In this document: positions 46,758 to 55,250 of the stretch, one piece after another | How positions within the stretch are numbered: position 1 is the first letter of the stretch | Layout: every line of letters begins with the position of its first letter | NCBI GenBank assembly: GCA_900553695.1 | Contig: USEM01000001.1 | Span: 24,822 to 88,821 of the forward strand | DNA: 64,000 bases | Direction: 5' to 3' | DNA from: an uncultured Clostridium sp. | GTDB lineage: Bacteria > Bacillota > Clostridia > TANB77 > CAG-508 | Program-made: the position numbers and the translations under genes | Notes under the pieces: model-generated | Told to the model about the DNA's origin: nothing | The model's input: only the letters and a program-made list of their open reading frames with translations | The model's database searches: none

Positions 46758-48344
46758 TTACTCGCTAACTGTATATCCGCTTGAACTATCATAAGACAAT
46801 TGGATATCAGATTTTAGATAAACTACTGGACGAACACCGTAGTCGCTGGGGTAGTAATTGGTACCATCAGCGGCGTACAAATTGCCGCGTTTATCGTAGC
46901 CATCGGTATAAACAAGGCGCGCGTAATAGGTCACATTGCGATCGTCATAGCTAAGATAACGCGAAGCCAGCCAATAGTGCGTATCCGCCTTACTTACCTC
47001 TGTTGACAAAGTTCGACTTCCGCTATATGTATATTGGTACATTGTTACATATGAATTTGCAGTTGTTGATAATGATTTCCATGTATGGCTTGATGAAGTT
47101 TCATCTGTTGAATTACTTGCATCTAATGCCATATAATTAAAGGTGGTATATCTTCCTCCTGTTGTGCTTGTCCCATCTACCGTTGCATTTGCTGCATATC
47201 TATATACTTTTCCATCTGAATGTCTTGCATATTTATAACTTGCTGTTCTGGTTAATGCTCCATAACCTAAGTCTTCCATCTTAAAGCTTCTGCCTCCACT
47301 TGTGCTAAATTTTGTTGTATCTGCATACTTGCCTTTTCCATATACTGCACTTATTTTATTTAATTCATCTATAAAATTTGTATAGCCATTTTGACCTTGT
47401 ATCATTAAATATTTAAAGTTCCCACTTGTATATCCCCCACTTGTTGGTTGTACTATGTTTTTTGTAGTTATTTTAATTTGCCCATTTTCTTCTCCTAACA
47501 CTATCCATTGTATTCCACTATTATTTACTACCGAATATGTTGCATTTGAATCACTGCTATCTGTGCTTCCTCTCGTTGTTTTTGTTGATGTATAACTTGA
47601 TGATACTGTTCCTCCACTTTCGCTTATGTATTCATGGTAATTTATATTTGCTCCTATAACTAGTTCTTGTTTTTCTCCACATCTCGTACATGTTCCATTT
47701 ACATAGTTATGCCCTAATTTTGCAATTGATTGGCTTTGTGTTGCTCCACATCCTGTACAAGTTTTTGTTTTGATTCCATCTGCTGTACATGTTGCCTGTT
47801 TTGTTACTTGCCATTCTCCATATGTATGTACTCCTGTTGCTGGTATTGTTTCTACTTCTTCTACTCCACATACTGTACATGTTCTCTTTTTTGAGCCTTC
47901 TGCTACACATGTTGCATTTTTTGTTATTACCCAATCTCCAAATGTATGGTTTTCGCATCCTGGTTCTTTTTCTCCACATCTTGTGCATACTCTATTTTCA
48001 TAGTTATGCCCTAATGCTGGTATTTCTACTTCTAATAGCTTTCCACAATTTTCACATACCTTTTGCTTTTTTCCTGCCTCTGTACATGTTGGCTCTAAAA
48101 GTGTTTCTCCATCTTTCCAATTGTGTGAACAATAATCTTTTTCTATTTCGTCCCATTCATTCATTAATTCATCCATTATAGTTTGCTGTTCATTTACTTT
48201 TGCATTTGTGCCATCTACTGCCTTTTGTGCATTACTAAACAAATTTCCCTTAATAATTACATTTACACTTACTCCAACAAGTATTAAAAGTAAAATTACT
48301 GTAATTATGAGTGCTATTAATGTTATACCTCTGTTTTTCTTCAT
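46758..48344 (-). CDS. Pilin-like secreted protein with Cys-rich repeats and a hypervariable-type C-terminal domain (DUF6273-like)
   Basis: 528 residues. RGITLIALIITVILLLILVG is a prepilin-like helix with cleavage after G6. Residues about 70-230 carry four to five repeats of the PTCTEAGKKQKVCENCG kind ending in PALGHNY, paired cysteines suggesting zinc or disulfides. The C-terminal 290 residues form a DUF6273-like lectin/FGE-type domain ending in YWLASR, a Tyr/Asp/Asn/Arg-rich segment and YGVRPVVYLKSD. The last quarter (46835-47005) is much richer in G+C than the rest, with almost all NNC/NNT codons. That is the look of a DGR variable region. Likely a surface-displayed binding protein. Confidence 0.75.
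   Translation of the reverse strand: MKKNRGITLIALIITVILLLILVGVSVNVIIKGNLFSNAQKAVDGTNAKVNEQQTIMDELMNEWDEIEKDYCSHNWKDGETLLEPTCTEAGKKQKVCENCGKLLEVEIPALGHNYENRVCTRCGEKEPGCENHTFGDWVITKNATCVAEGSKKRTCTVCGVEEVETIPATGVHTYGEWQVTKQATCTADGIKTKTCTGCGATQSQSIAKLGHNYVNGTCTRCGEKQELVIGANINYHEYISESGGTVSSSYTSTKTTRGSTDSSDSNATYSVVNNSGIQWIVLGEENGQIKITTKNIVQPTSGGYTSGNFKYLMIQGQNGYTNFIDELNKISAVYGKGKYADTTKFSTSGGRSFKMEDLGYGALTRTASYKYARHSDGKVYRYAANATVDGTSTTGGRYTTFNYMALDASNSTDETSSSHTWKSLSTTANSYVTMYQYTYSGSRTLSTEVSKADTHYWLASRYLSYDDRNVTYYARLVYTDGYDKRGNLYAADGTNYYPSDYGVRPVVYLKSDIQLSYDSSSGYTVSE
46835..47005 (-). other. Putative DGR variable region within pilin-like gene
   Basis: About 170 bases coding from YWLASR to GVRPVV with roughly 50% GC inside an AT-rich gene. 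Variable-looking codons are nearly all of type NNC or NNT (TAT, GAC, GAT, CGC, AAT, ACC, TAC, GGC, AGC), the set produced from AAC/AAT by adenine mutagenesis. No template repeat or reverse transcriptase is seen in this window. Confidence 0.5.
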
Positions 48345-48440
48345 TTAAAATTCAACTCCTTCTTTACATACGACAAAAAGAGACGGACTTATCCATCTCT
48401 TGCAAACAACTTTAATAAAGCATATGAAAATATGCTTGTT
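48345..48440. other. AT-rich gap; with the next two entries it makes the 387-base interval 48345-48731
   Basis: Contains the ribosome site (AAGGAGTTGAA) of the pilin gene. I see no gene or clear promoter on either strand in this part. Confidence 0.5.
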
Positions 48441-48518
48441 TTATTTTTTAGTAAACATACTGTGTGTGTGTGTGTGTGTGTGTACAGCCACAAGGCTTAC
48501 AGCTTCTACCAAGTTCAT
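48441..48518 (-). CDS. Possible 25-residue peptide spanning a TG dinucleotide repeat
   Basis: A perfect AAAGGAGG lies six bases ahead of ATG 48518. The frame gives MNLVEAVSLVAVHTHTHTHS and ends at a TAA in 48441-48443. The neighbouring frame of the same DNA reads SCKPCGCTHTHTHT, a cysteine-rich peptide with four Cys-type positions, but lacks a start. A one-base change near the ATG would join them. Its translation and role are unproved; the repeat makes the frame unstable. Confidence 0.3.
   Translation of the reverse strand: MNLVEAVSLVAVHTHTHTHSMFTKK
48461..48483. repeat. TG dinucleotide repeat (11.5 units)
   Basis: Twenty-three bases of uninterrupted TG, a class of microsatellite that slips in replication. 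It lies inside the small peptide ORF. Confidence 0.9.
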
Positions 48519-48576
48519 GTTTTTCCTCCTTTGTTACATTTCTCTTACCCTTAAATTTATTTTATAACAAAAAAAA

Positions 48577-48607
48577 ACAAATTGCAATATATTTTTGCAA
48601 TTTGTAA
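48577..48607 (-). terminator. Minus-strand terminator-like hairpin
   Basis: ACAAATTGCAA / TTGCAATTTGT followed on the minus strand by nine T. No minus-strand gene lies directly before it. Confidence 0.5.
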
Positions 48608-48658
48608 TATAAATGTTTTTACAATTTAGTGCAATTATAATATAGGCGATCCATCTTT

Positions 48659-48687
48659 TTGTATTTTTTATGTAAATGTGCTATAAT
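48659..48687 (+). promoter_or_regulatory. Promoter of the GC-rich small gene
   Basis: TTGTAT, 17-base spacer, TATAAT, about 45 bases before the ATG at 48732. Confidence 0.65.
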
Positions 48688-48731
48688 ATAGGTAGTATAG
48701 GGTTTTACCCTAAATTTATGGAGGTATAATT

Positions 48732-48938
48732 ATGGACAACAATCGGCTTAATGTAATTGAACGGGGAAACGAGGTTTTCCTGTTCGATACGGAGACGGAA
48801 GACATTGCGAAGGCTACCATGTCGGTAGATGAGGGTTTTCTCTCTGATCCCGAGTTGGTGGAAATTCGCAAGCAGTACCATCTTCTCAGCGTGAAACACA
48901 ACGGCAAAATCTACTTCTTTCAGGATTGGCCATGCTAA
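48732..48938 (+). CDS. Small GC-rich protein of foreign codon use
   Basis: 68 residues, acidic, beginning MDNNRLNVIERGNEVFLFDT and ending in HNGKIYFFQDWPC; no recognised family. It has a GGAGG site, its own promoter and terminator, all AT-rich, while the coding part is about half G+C. It uses CGG twice in frame (48744, 48762), each not followed by A, whereas host-like genes use in-frame CGG only at CGGA recoding sites. Recent gain by transfer is likely. If CGG is unassigned here the gene would be poorly translated. Confidence 0.6.
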   Translation: MDNNRLNVIERGNEVFLFDTETEDIAKATMSVDEGFLSDPELVEIRKQYHLLSVKHNGKIYFFQDWPC

Positions 48939-48947
48939 TCCTCCACC

Positions 48948-48995
48948 GGATGTTAAACTTATTGTTTAACATCCTTTATTTTAATTTTTTTTTAA
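48948..48995 (+). terminator. Terminator after GC-rich small gene
   Basis: Stem GGATGTTAAAC / GTTTAACATCC followed by a T-rich run. Confidence 0.8.
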
Positions 48996-49003
48996 TATTC
49001 AAC

Positions 49004-49031
49004 TTGTATTATTTAAATTGTTTAGTATAAT
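49004..49031 (+). promoter_or_regulatory. Promoter of the htrA-like gene
   Basis: TTGTAT, 16-base spacer, TATAAT; 20 bases before the ATG at 49051. Confidence 0.6.
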
Positions 49032-49050
49032 ATATATGGAGGTAATTATT

Positions 49051-50235
49051 ATGGGAGAAAATGATTTTGTTCAAAAATTTAATTATTCAAAAAATTCTAA
49101 TAGAAAACAAATCGCAACTACTGTTGTAGCCTCTTTTGTTTCTGCCGTTGTGGGAGGTGCTTGTGCTCTTGGGGTTTATGTGGGGTTAAATAAAGAACCT
49201 GCGAAAGCTCTTGAAACTTCAAAGACTAACACTGGTAGTATTGTTGAAACAAGTAATCCAAACCTTTCTCAAGTTTCTTTAACAAATTATTCTGATACTG
49301 CAATTTATGCAGCTCAAAAAGCTTTACCTTCTATGGTTAGCATTTCTGTAGAATATGATGTTAATTATATGGGAATGAAAAAACCTGTTGCTGGTTCTGG
49401 TTCTGGTGTTATTCTTAGTGAAGATGGATATATTCTTACAAACAATCATGTTATAAGCTCTGCAGATTCTTCTTCATTTTATCAAGTTTCAGATGCAAAA
49501 TCTATAAAAGTAAAAATATATGGAGACGATACTGAGTATAGTGCTGAAATTATTGGTACAGATAGCCAAACTGATTTAGCCGTTTTGAAAATTGATAAAA
49601 CAGGACTTACTCCTGCAGAACTTGGAGATTCTTCTTCTGTTCAAATTGGAGAATTTGTTTTAGCAATTGGTAACCCTTACAATTTAGATTACTCTGTTAC
49701 CGCAGGTATTATTAGTGCTTTAAATAGGGAGATGACAGTTGAAAATACAACCTATAATGTTATTCAAGCAGACTGTGCAATTAACTCTGGTAACAGTGGT
49801 GGTGCATTAGTAAATAGTAAAGGAGAGGTTATTGGTATTACTACATTAAAACTTGCTGGTGATGGTATTGAAGGTGTAAGCTTTGCAATTCCTGTAAATG
49901 AGACTGTGCCAATTTATAAAGAATTAATTGAAAAAGGTAAAATTTCAAGACCGTTTGTTGGTATTTCTGGAATTGATTTAGATGAAGCAACAGCAATTAG
50001 AAATGGCTTAACTAAAGGAATTTATGTAGATAGCGTGGTTTCCGGTAGTGGTGCTGAAGATGCTGGAATTATGGCTGGAGATGTTATAGTTTCTTTTGAT
50101 GGCAAAGATGTTTCAACTATGGATGAATTAAATGCAATAAAAAATACTAAAAACATTGGAGATAAAATTGAAATTAAACTTTATAGAAAATCTGAGTTAA
50201 AAACTTTTACAATTACTTTAAAAGAAGCTGAATAA
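49051..50235 (+). CDS. htrA: HtrA/DegP-like serine protease with PDZ domain
   Basis: 394 residues from ATG 49051 (GGAGG ahead). Cytoplasmic basic N-terminus, membrane helix at about 20-44, linker, S1C protease domain with H133 (LTNNHV), D175 (TDLAVLK) and S249 (NSGNSGGALV), then one PDZ domain at about 300-392 (GIYVDSVVSGSGAEDAGIMAGDVIVSF). Degrades misfolded secreted proteins at the membrane surface. One gene unit; B. subtilis relatives are induced by secretion stress. Confidence 0.93.
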   Translation: MGENDFVQKFNYSKNSNRKQIATTVVASFVSAVVGGACALGVYVGLNKEPAKALETSKTNTGSIVETSNPNLSQVSLTNYSDTAIYAAQKALPSMVSISVEYDVNYMGMKKPVAGSGSGVILSEDGYILTNNHVISSADSSSFYQVSDAKSIKVKIYGDDTEYSAEIIGTDSQTDLAVLKIDKTGLTPAELGDSSSVQIGEFVLAIGNPYNLDYSVTAGIISALNREMTVENTTYNVIQADCAINSGNSGGALVNSKGEVIGITTLKLAGDGIEGVSFAIPVNETVPIYKELIEKGKISRPFVGISGIDLDEATAIRNGLTKGIYVDSVVSGSGAEDAGIMAGDVIVSFDGKDVSTMDELNAIKNTKNIGDKIEIKLYRKSELKTFTITLKEAE

Positions 50236-50238
50236 TAA

Positions 50239-50280
50239 TACCCTAAGTAGAGCTTAAACTCTACTTAGGGTTATTTTTTT
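50239..50280. terminator. Bidirectional terminator
   Basis: Stem CCCTAAGTAGAG / CTCTACTTAGGG with T-run, between convergent htrA and nupQ. Confidence 0.85.
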
Positions 50281-51272
50281 ATCTTTGTCCTTTATCATAT
50301 GGAATTCCCTCTGCCTTTGGCGCAGCTGATTTCTTTGATGTTAATACAAGTACTATTAATGTTACTATATATGGTATCATTAAGTAAATGTAGTTTGCAT
50401 CTTTTACATTTTCAAACTTTGGTAAGAATGCTAGGGAACTACTGTAGTTTCCTAAGATTTTGAAGAAAGCAAAGAACATTGATGCAAAGAATATGCTAAG
50501 TGGTTTCCAGTTACCAAATATCATAACTGCTAGTGCTAAGAAACCATATCCTGCAACTGCTGATTGGAACCCTGCTCCTGCAGCTATTGTATATGCTAAA
50601 CCTCCAATTCCACCTAATATTCCTGATATTATAACTCCTGCATATCTCATTTTATATACATTAATTCCAACAGATGCTGCCGCTTGTGGGTGTTCACCAC
50701 ATGAGCGTAAACGTAAACCAAATTTTGTTTTATATAGTATTATAATTGATAGTATTAATAATATTATAGCAATTGGTGTTGTTAAATATAAACTTTTAAA
50801 TATCACATTATGCCAAAAACCTGTGCCCTCGGCTAAGCCAAATGTTGATTCAGACATTCTTATCCATGTTGGAATATTTATTGTTGTGTTTCCTTGTCCT
50901 TGTATTGCCCAAGATAACACAACTGCAAATGCTGGTGCTAGCATATTTAATGCTGTTCCACCTATTGTTTGGTCTGCTTTTAAGTTAATTGCAGCAAAAG
51001 CAAGTAGTAATGAGAAAACTGCTCCTGCTAATGCTGATAGACCGATTGTTATAAACATGGCAAGTATTGGGTGTGCTGGTCCAAAGCCATTCATATTGAA
51101 AGTTCTAAGTAATAAGCATCCGAGCTAACGCTCCTATTATCATAATTCCTTCTAATGCTATGTTTATTACTCCACTTCTTTCTGAAAACATTCCTCCTAG
51201 TGCTACAAGCATTAAGGGAATTGCAAATATTATTGTTGAGCCTAATATATCTCCAAGCATTTCTATTGACAT
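50279..51272 (-). CDS. nupQ: NupQ-like ABC transporter permease, completed by +1 recoding at CGGA
   Basis: Starts at ATG 51272, overlapping the stop of nupP (TAATG). The first 50 codons give STIIFAIPLMLVALGGMFSE and INIALEGIMIIGALA. CGG at 51122 (GCT CGG ATG) leads to a stop a few codons on in frame 0; +1 gives GCLLLRTFNMNG and the permease core (FSLLLAFAAINLKADQ, LRLRSCGEHPQAAASVGI) for 330 residues. With NupP it forms the membrane channel of the BmpA nucleoside importer. About nine membrane helices. Confidence 0.88.
51119..51122 (-). other. CGGA +1 recoding site in nupQ
   Basis: In-frame CGG-A after GCT at codon 51; restores IGALAGCLLL of the permease. Confidence 0.88.
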
Positions 51273-52408
51273 TAGCTTTGCACCTCCCCTTCATTTTTTT
51301 CTAAGATTTTTTCTTCTTCTCTTTTCTTTTTTGTGAATATTTTTTCTATAAATAACTTAATTAAGAATGCAAATGCACTTAAGTAAATTATTGCTGAGAT
51401 TATTATGTTTATTATTTCACTACTAAATTGGTATCTTTGAAGAGCCTCTCCTCCAACTTGTATGTATGATATAAATAAACTACTAAATATTACTCCAATT
51501 GGGTTTGATGATGCAAGTAGTGCTACTGGTATTCCATTAAAGCCCATTGCTAATAGATTTTTTTCTATAACATATTCTGCTGTTCCACTTAAATAATAAA
51601 TTCCACCAGCTAAACCTGATATTGCACCTGCAATAACCATTGAAAGTACTATGTTTCTTTTTGCATTTATTCCTGCATATGTACTTGCGTTTTTGTTAAA
51701 TCCGCAAGCTTTTAATTCATAACCAAAAGTTGTTTTATTTAAAACTATATGTGCAATTATTGCAACTAATATTGCTAAAAATATGCTTATATTCATATAT
51801 GAAGAACCACCAAATAGTACGTCTAGTCCAGCTTTTGGTATTGTTGTTTGAACTCCATAAGAACTACCAACTAAAGCAAGGTTTGCTGTTCTATTTGTTA
51901 TTCCACCAGCCCAATAATTTTGAATCATTTGTGGGATATTTTTTATTAATAAATTTACTAAAAATAGTCCTGTCCAGTTAAGCATTATACATGTTATAAC
52001 TTCATTTACATTAAAGTGTGCTTTGAAAAGTCCTGGTAAAACTCCCCATAAAGCTCCTCCTATCATTGCAAATAGTAGTGAAACATACCATGGTGTCCCA
52101 AGTACTATTGCTGCAAATAAGGCACAGAACATCCCTATTGTATATTGTCCTGGTGCACCTATATTAAATAGTCCTGTTTTAAATGCGAATGCTACTGAAA
52201 GACCTGTTAATATTAATGGTGCTGCTTGATATAGCACTTTTGCAAGTTTATCTGTTGTAGATATTCCTGTTGTAACAAGTGCTTCAAAACCTACTAATGC
52301 TCTTGAGCTATCAAAAACAAATAGTAATATAAGACCTAATAATAATCCTACTAGTATTGAAACAAGTGATGCCATTATTCCAAATAATGCTTTTTTATTT
52401 ATTTTCAT
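51272..52408 (-). CDS. nupP: NupP-like ABC transporter permease
   Basis: 378 residues from ATG 52408 (AGGGGG ahead; the frame is open further up but lacks a site). Ten or so membrane helices; motifs FNIGAPGQYTIGMF and ELKACGFNKNASTYAGINAKR (EAA-like loop contacting the ATPase) fit the YufP/NupP branch of BPD_transp_2 permeases. Overlaps the end of nupO and the start of nupQ, so the transporter is one translation-coupled unit. Confidence 0.9.
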   Translation of the reverse strand: MKINKKALFGIMASLVSILVGLLLGLILLFVFDSSRALVGFEALVTTGISTTDKLAKVLYQAAPLILTGLSVAFAFKTGLFNIGAPGQYTIGMFCALFAAIVLGTPWYVSLLFAMIGGALWGVLPGLFKAHFNVNEVITCIMLNWTGLFLVNLLIKNIPQMIQNYWAGGITNRTANLALVGSSYGVQTTIPKAGLDVLFGGSSYMNISIFLAILVAIIAHIVLNKTTFGYELKACGFNKNASTYAGINAKRNIVLSMVIAGAISGLAGGIYYLSGTAEYVIEKNLLAMGFNGIPVALLASSNPIGVIFSSLFISYIQVGGEALQRYQFSSEIINIIISAIIYLSAFAFLIKLFIEKIFTKKKREEEKILEKNEGEVQS

Positions 52409-53957
52409 CTTTCTTAGCCCCCTTACCTTTGTTTTTATTTGCTCCTGCCATATATAGGCCAAGTTCACTAAGTGTAGTTGTTTTTGGGTTTAGTTCTCCA
52501 ACTATTTCGCCCTCGTATATTACAAGTATTCTATCTGCTAAGTTCATTACTTCATCAAGTTCTAGTGATACTAAAAGCACAGCTTTTCCTTTATCTCTTT
52601 GCTCAACTAATTGTTCATGAATGTATTCGATTGCTCCAACATCTAGCCCTCTTGTTGGTTGTACAGCAACTAGCAGTTCTGGGTCTTTATCTATTTCCCT
52701 TGCGACTATTGCTTTTTGTTGGTTACCTCCAGACATTCCTCTAACTATTGAAACTGGTCCTTCTCCTGAACGAATATCATATTTTTTTATTAGTTTTTCA
52801 GCATATCCTCTTACTGCTTTTTTCTTTATGAACCCTGCTTTTTGGAACTCTGGTTCCCAGTACTTTTGAAGAATTAAGTTTTCTTCTAATGTATAATCTA
52901 GAATTAAACCATGTTTGTGTCTATCTTCTGGAATATGGCTCATTCCAAATTTTGACCTTGTTCTTATTTTGGATTTTGTTATATCATGCCCTAAGAATTC
53001 TACTTTTCCTAATGTTGGTTTTTGAAGTCCTGTAATTGCAGATACTAGTTCCGTTTGACCATTTCCATCAATTCCCGCAATACATACTATTTCACCTTTT
53101 TTTACTTTGAATGATACATTTTTTACTGCATTATTTTTATGTACTTTTGATGGTACAGTAAGATGTTCAACATTTAAAATTACTTTTCCTGGAATTCTAT
53201 CTTCTTTATCTACAGTAAATTTTACATCCCTTCCAACCATCATTTTTGATAGTTCTTCTTTGGTTGTATTTTTAATTTCTACTGTTCCTATTCCTTTACC
53301 TTTTCTTAAAACTGTACATCTATCTGCAACTGCCATTATTTCGTTTAGCTTGTGTGTTATGAATATTATAGATTTTCCTTCTTTTGTAAAATCTCTCATA
53401 ATATTCATTAATTCGTCTATTTCTTGTGGTGTTAAAACTGCAGTTGGCTCATCAAATATTAGGATTTCATTATCTCTATATAGCATTTTTAGAATTTCAA
53501 CTCTTTGTTGCATTCCTACGCTTATATCTGATATTAAAGCATCTGGGTCAACTTTTAATTTATATTTTTCACTTAACTCCATTACTTTTTTTCTTGCTTC
53601 GTCTTTTTTTAGGAAGCCAAATTTATTTGGTTCAACCCCAAGAATAATGTTGTCTAGAACAGTGAAGCATTCTACAAGTTTAAAGTGTTGGTGTACCATT
53701 CCTATATTTAATGCATTTGCATCATTGGGAGAATTTATTTTTATTTCTTTTCCATCTTTTTTTATAATTCCCTCCTCTGGTTGGTATAAGCCAAACAGAA
53801 CACTCATTAATGTAGATTTTCCTGCTCCATTTTCTCCTAGCAAAGCATGTATTTCTCCTTTTTTCACTTGAAGTGTTACATTGTCATTTGCTTTTATACC
53901 TGGGAATTCCTTTGTTATATTTAACATTTCAATTACATATTTTTCTTTGCTTTCCAT
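52395..53957 (-). CDS. nupO: NupO-like ABC transporter ATPase (two nucleotide-binding domains)
   Basis: 520 residues. First domain: Walker A GENGAGKST (about 41-49), SVGMQQRVEI (signature), LIFDEPTAVL (Walker B). Second: GIDGNGQTEL, RGMSGGNQQKAIVARE, ELLVAVQPTRGLD, which has degenerate Walker features as in other sugar/nucleoside (CUT2-like) ATPases. Drives import of nucleosides. Follows bmpA after a 67-base gap holding a small GGCA/TGCC hairpin that may adjust expression. Confidence 0.92.
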   Translation of the reverse strand: MESKEKYVIEMLNITKEFPGIKANDNVTLQVKKGEIHALLGENGAGKSTLMSVLFGLYQPEEGIIKKDGKEIKINSPNDANALNIGMVHQHFKLVECFTVLDNIILGVEPNKFGFLKKDEARKKVMELSEKYKLKVDPDALISDISVGMQQRVEILKMLYRDNEILIFDEPTAVLTPQEIDELMNIMRDFTKEGKSIIFITHKLNEIMAVADRCTVLRKGKGIGTVEIKNTTKEELSKMMVGRDVKFTVDKEDRIPGKVILNVEHLTVPSKVHKNNAVKNVSFKVKKGEIVCIAGIDGNGQTELVSAITGLQKPTLGKVEFLGHDITKSKIRTRSKFGMSHIPEDRHKHGLILDYTLEENLILQKYWEPEFQKAGFIKKKAVRGYAEKLIKKYDIRSGEGPVSIVRGMSGGNQQKAIVAREIDKDPELLVAVQPTRGLDVGAIEYIHEQLVEQRDKGKAVLLVSLELDEVMNLADRILVIYEGEIVGELNPKTTTLSELGLYMAGANKNKGKGAKKDENK

Positions 53958-54024
53958 TTTTCCCTCTCTTATGTTAAGAGACCAGGCATATATTCTGCCC
54001 AGCCTCTAGCCGTTTTTATTAAAA

Positions 54025-55119
54025 TTAGTTTTGATAATCAACTTTGATAGATGTTTTTGGTGCTGTTTTTGTATCTTTGCTTATTGATACTGTTCCAGCT
54101 TTAACATCGTCAAATAGTTTTTTGTAATCTTCTACTGTAAATTTTGTTAATCTCCAAGATTCTGTTGCTGTTGGTAATCCAACACAATTATCTTTTGCAC
54201 CTAATGTAGATGTCTTTCCAGCTAGGTTGTCTGTCCATTTTTTATTAGATGAACTGTAAAGCTCTCCTAAAGCTAATATAACAGAATTTTTAAGTTCTTT
54301 CATTGCAGATGTTATTATTACTTTAGATTCAGCTGATTGGTCAACGTCAACACCAATAACTTTTCCGTTTGCTGCTTCTGCTGCACTAACTGCTGATAAG
54401 TAAATTCCTCCACCACAAGAGAATACTACTTCTGTTCCTTCGCTATACCAAGCTTCCATTTTTGTTTTAATTTCGTCATTTGCAGAGAATGATCCTGAGT
54501 ACCAATATTTAATTGTTACATCATCTTCAACACCTAATTTCTTAGCTGCATCATTTGCACCTTGAACGAAACCATATCCATAACGGATAACTGCATCAAC
54601 ATCCATACCACCTAGGAATCCTAGTTTTCTGTATCCATCCATAACTGCTGCATATCCTGCAAAGTATCCTGATTGTTCTTCTTGGAATAATATACAGTGA
54701 ACGTTTTTCTCTGTTTTGTATGTATAGTTTGCATCATGTGGTTCACCATCAATTAATAAGAATTGAACTTCTGGATATTGTGTTTGCATTTGATATACTG
54801 CTTCTTCAAACAAGTATCCTGGGCAAACAACAACTTTTGCTCCTGTTTCAATAGCTGTTTTCATTGTTTCAACACGAGCTGCTGTTGAATCTTCAGATGG
54901 TTTGTAGTAGTTATAAGAGATATTATGCTCTTTTGCATAAGCTTCTACACCCTCCCAAGTTCCTTGATTAAAAGATTTGTCATCGATATTTCCTACGTCA
55001 GTTACAAGTGCGATTTCATATTGATTATTTTTCTTATCTTCTTTTTTACCACATCCTGTAAAAACTAGGCATGACACTACAAGTACGACTACTAATGCTA
55101 CAATAGTAAGTTTTTTCAT
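54025..55119 (-). CDS. bmpA: BmpA/PnrA-family nucleoside-binding lipoprotein
   Basis: 364 residues from ATG 55119 (AAAGGAG ahead). Lipoprotein signal with lipobox VFTGC (Cys at about 24), then two Rossmann-like lobes: IALVTDVGNIDDKSFNQGTWEGV, EEQSGYFAGYAAVMDGYRKLGFLGGMD, GVDVDQSAESKVIITSAMKEL. Binds purine or other nucleosides outside and hands them to NupPQ. First gene of the transporter operon, behind a good promoter. Confidence 0.94.
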   Translation of the reverse strand: MKKLTIVALVVVLVVSCLVFTGCGKKEDKKNNQYEIALVTDVGNIDDKSFNQGTWEGVEAYAKEHNISYNYYKPSEDSTAARVETMKTAIETGAKVVVCPGYLFEEAVYQMQTQYPEVQFLLIDGEPHDANYTYKTEKNVHCILFQEEQSGYFAGYAAVMDGYRKLGFLGGMDVDAVIRYGYGFVQGANDAAKKLGVEDDVTIKYWYSGSFSANDEIKTKMEAWYSEGTEVVFSCGGGIYLSAVSAAEAANGKVIGVDVDQSAESKVIITSAMKELKNSVILALGELYSSSNKKWTDNLAGKTSTLGAKDNCVGLPTATESWRLTKFTVEDYKKLFDDVKAGTVSISKDTKTAPKTSIKVDYQN

Positions 55120-55167
55120 ATCAAAAACTCCTTTCAAAATAAAATTCGTCTTTTTTAGACTGACTAG

Positions 55168-55196
55168 ATTATATCAGTACATTCTAATAAAAACAA
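55168..55196 (-). promoter_or_regulatory. Promoter of bmpA-nupOPQ operon
   Basis: TTGTTT, 17-base spacer, TATAAT on the minus strand, about 48 bases before the bmpA ATG. Confidence 0.7.
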
Positions 55197-55250
55197 CCCT
55201 TTTTATTAAAATTTTTAAGATTTTTTTAAGAAATTTGAAACCTTTACCTA

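Noticed and set aside
48705..48907. Two minus-strand ORFs over the GC-rich small gene
   Set aside because: No promoter or ribosome site on that strand; the plus-strand ORF has both plus a terminator.
51091..51294. Independent 67-residue protein at the start of nupQ
   Set aside because: It is an out-of-frame reading; the ATG at 51272 with the +1 site gives the permease N-terminus.
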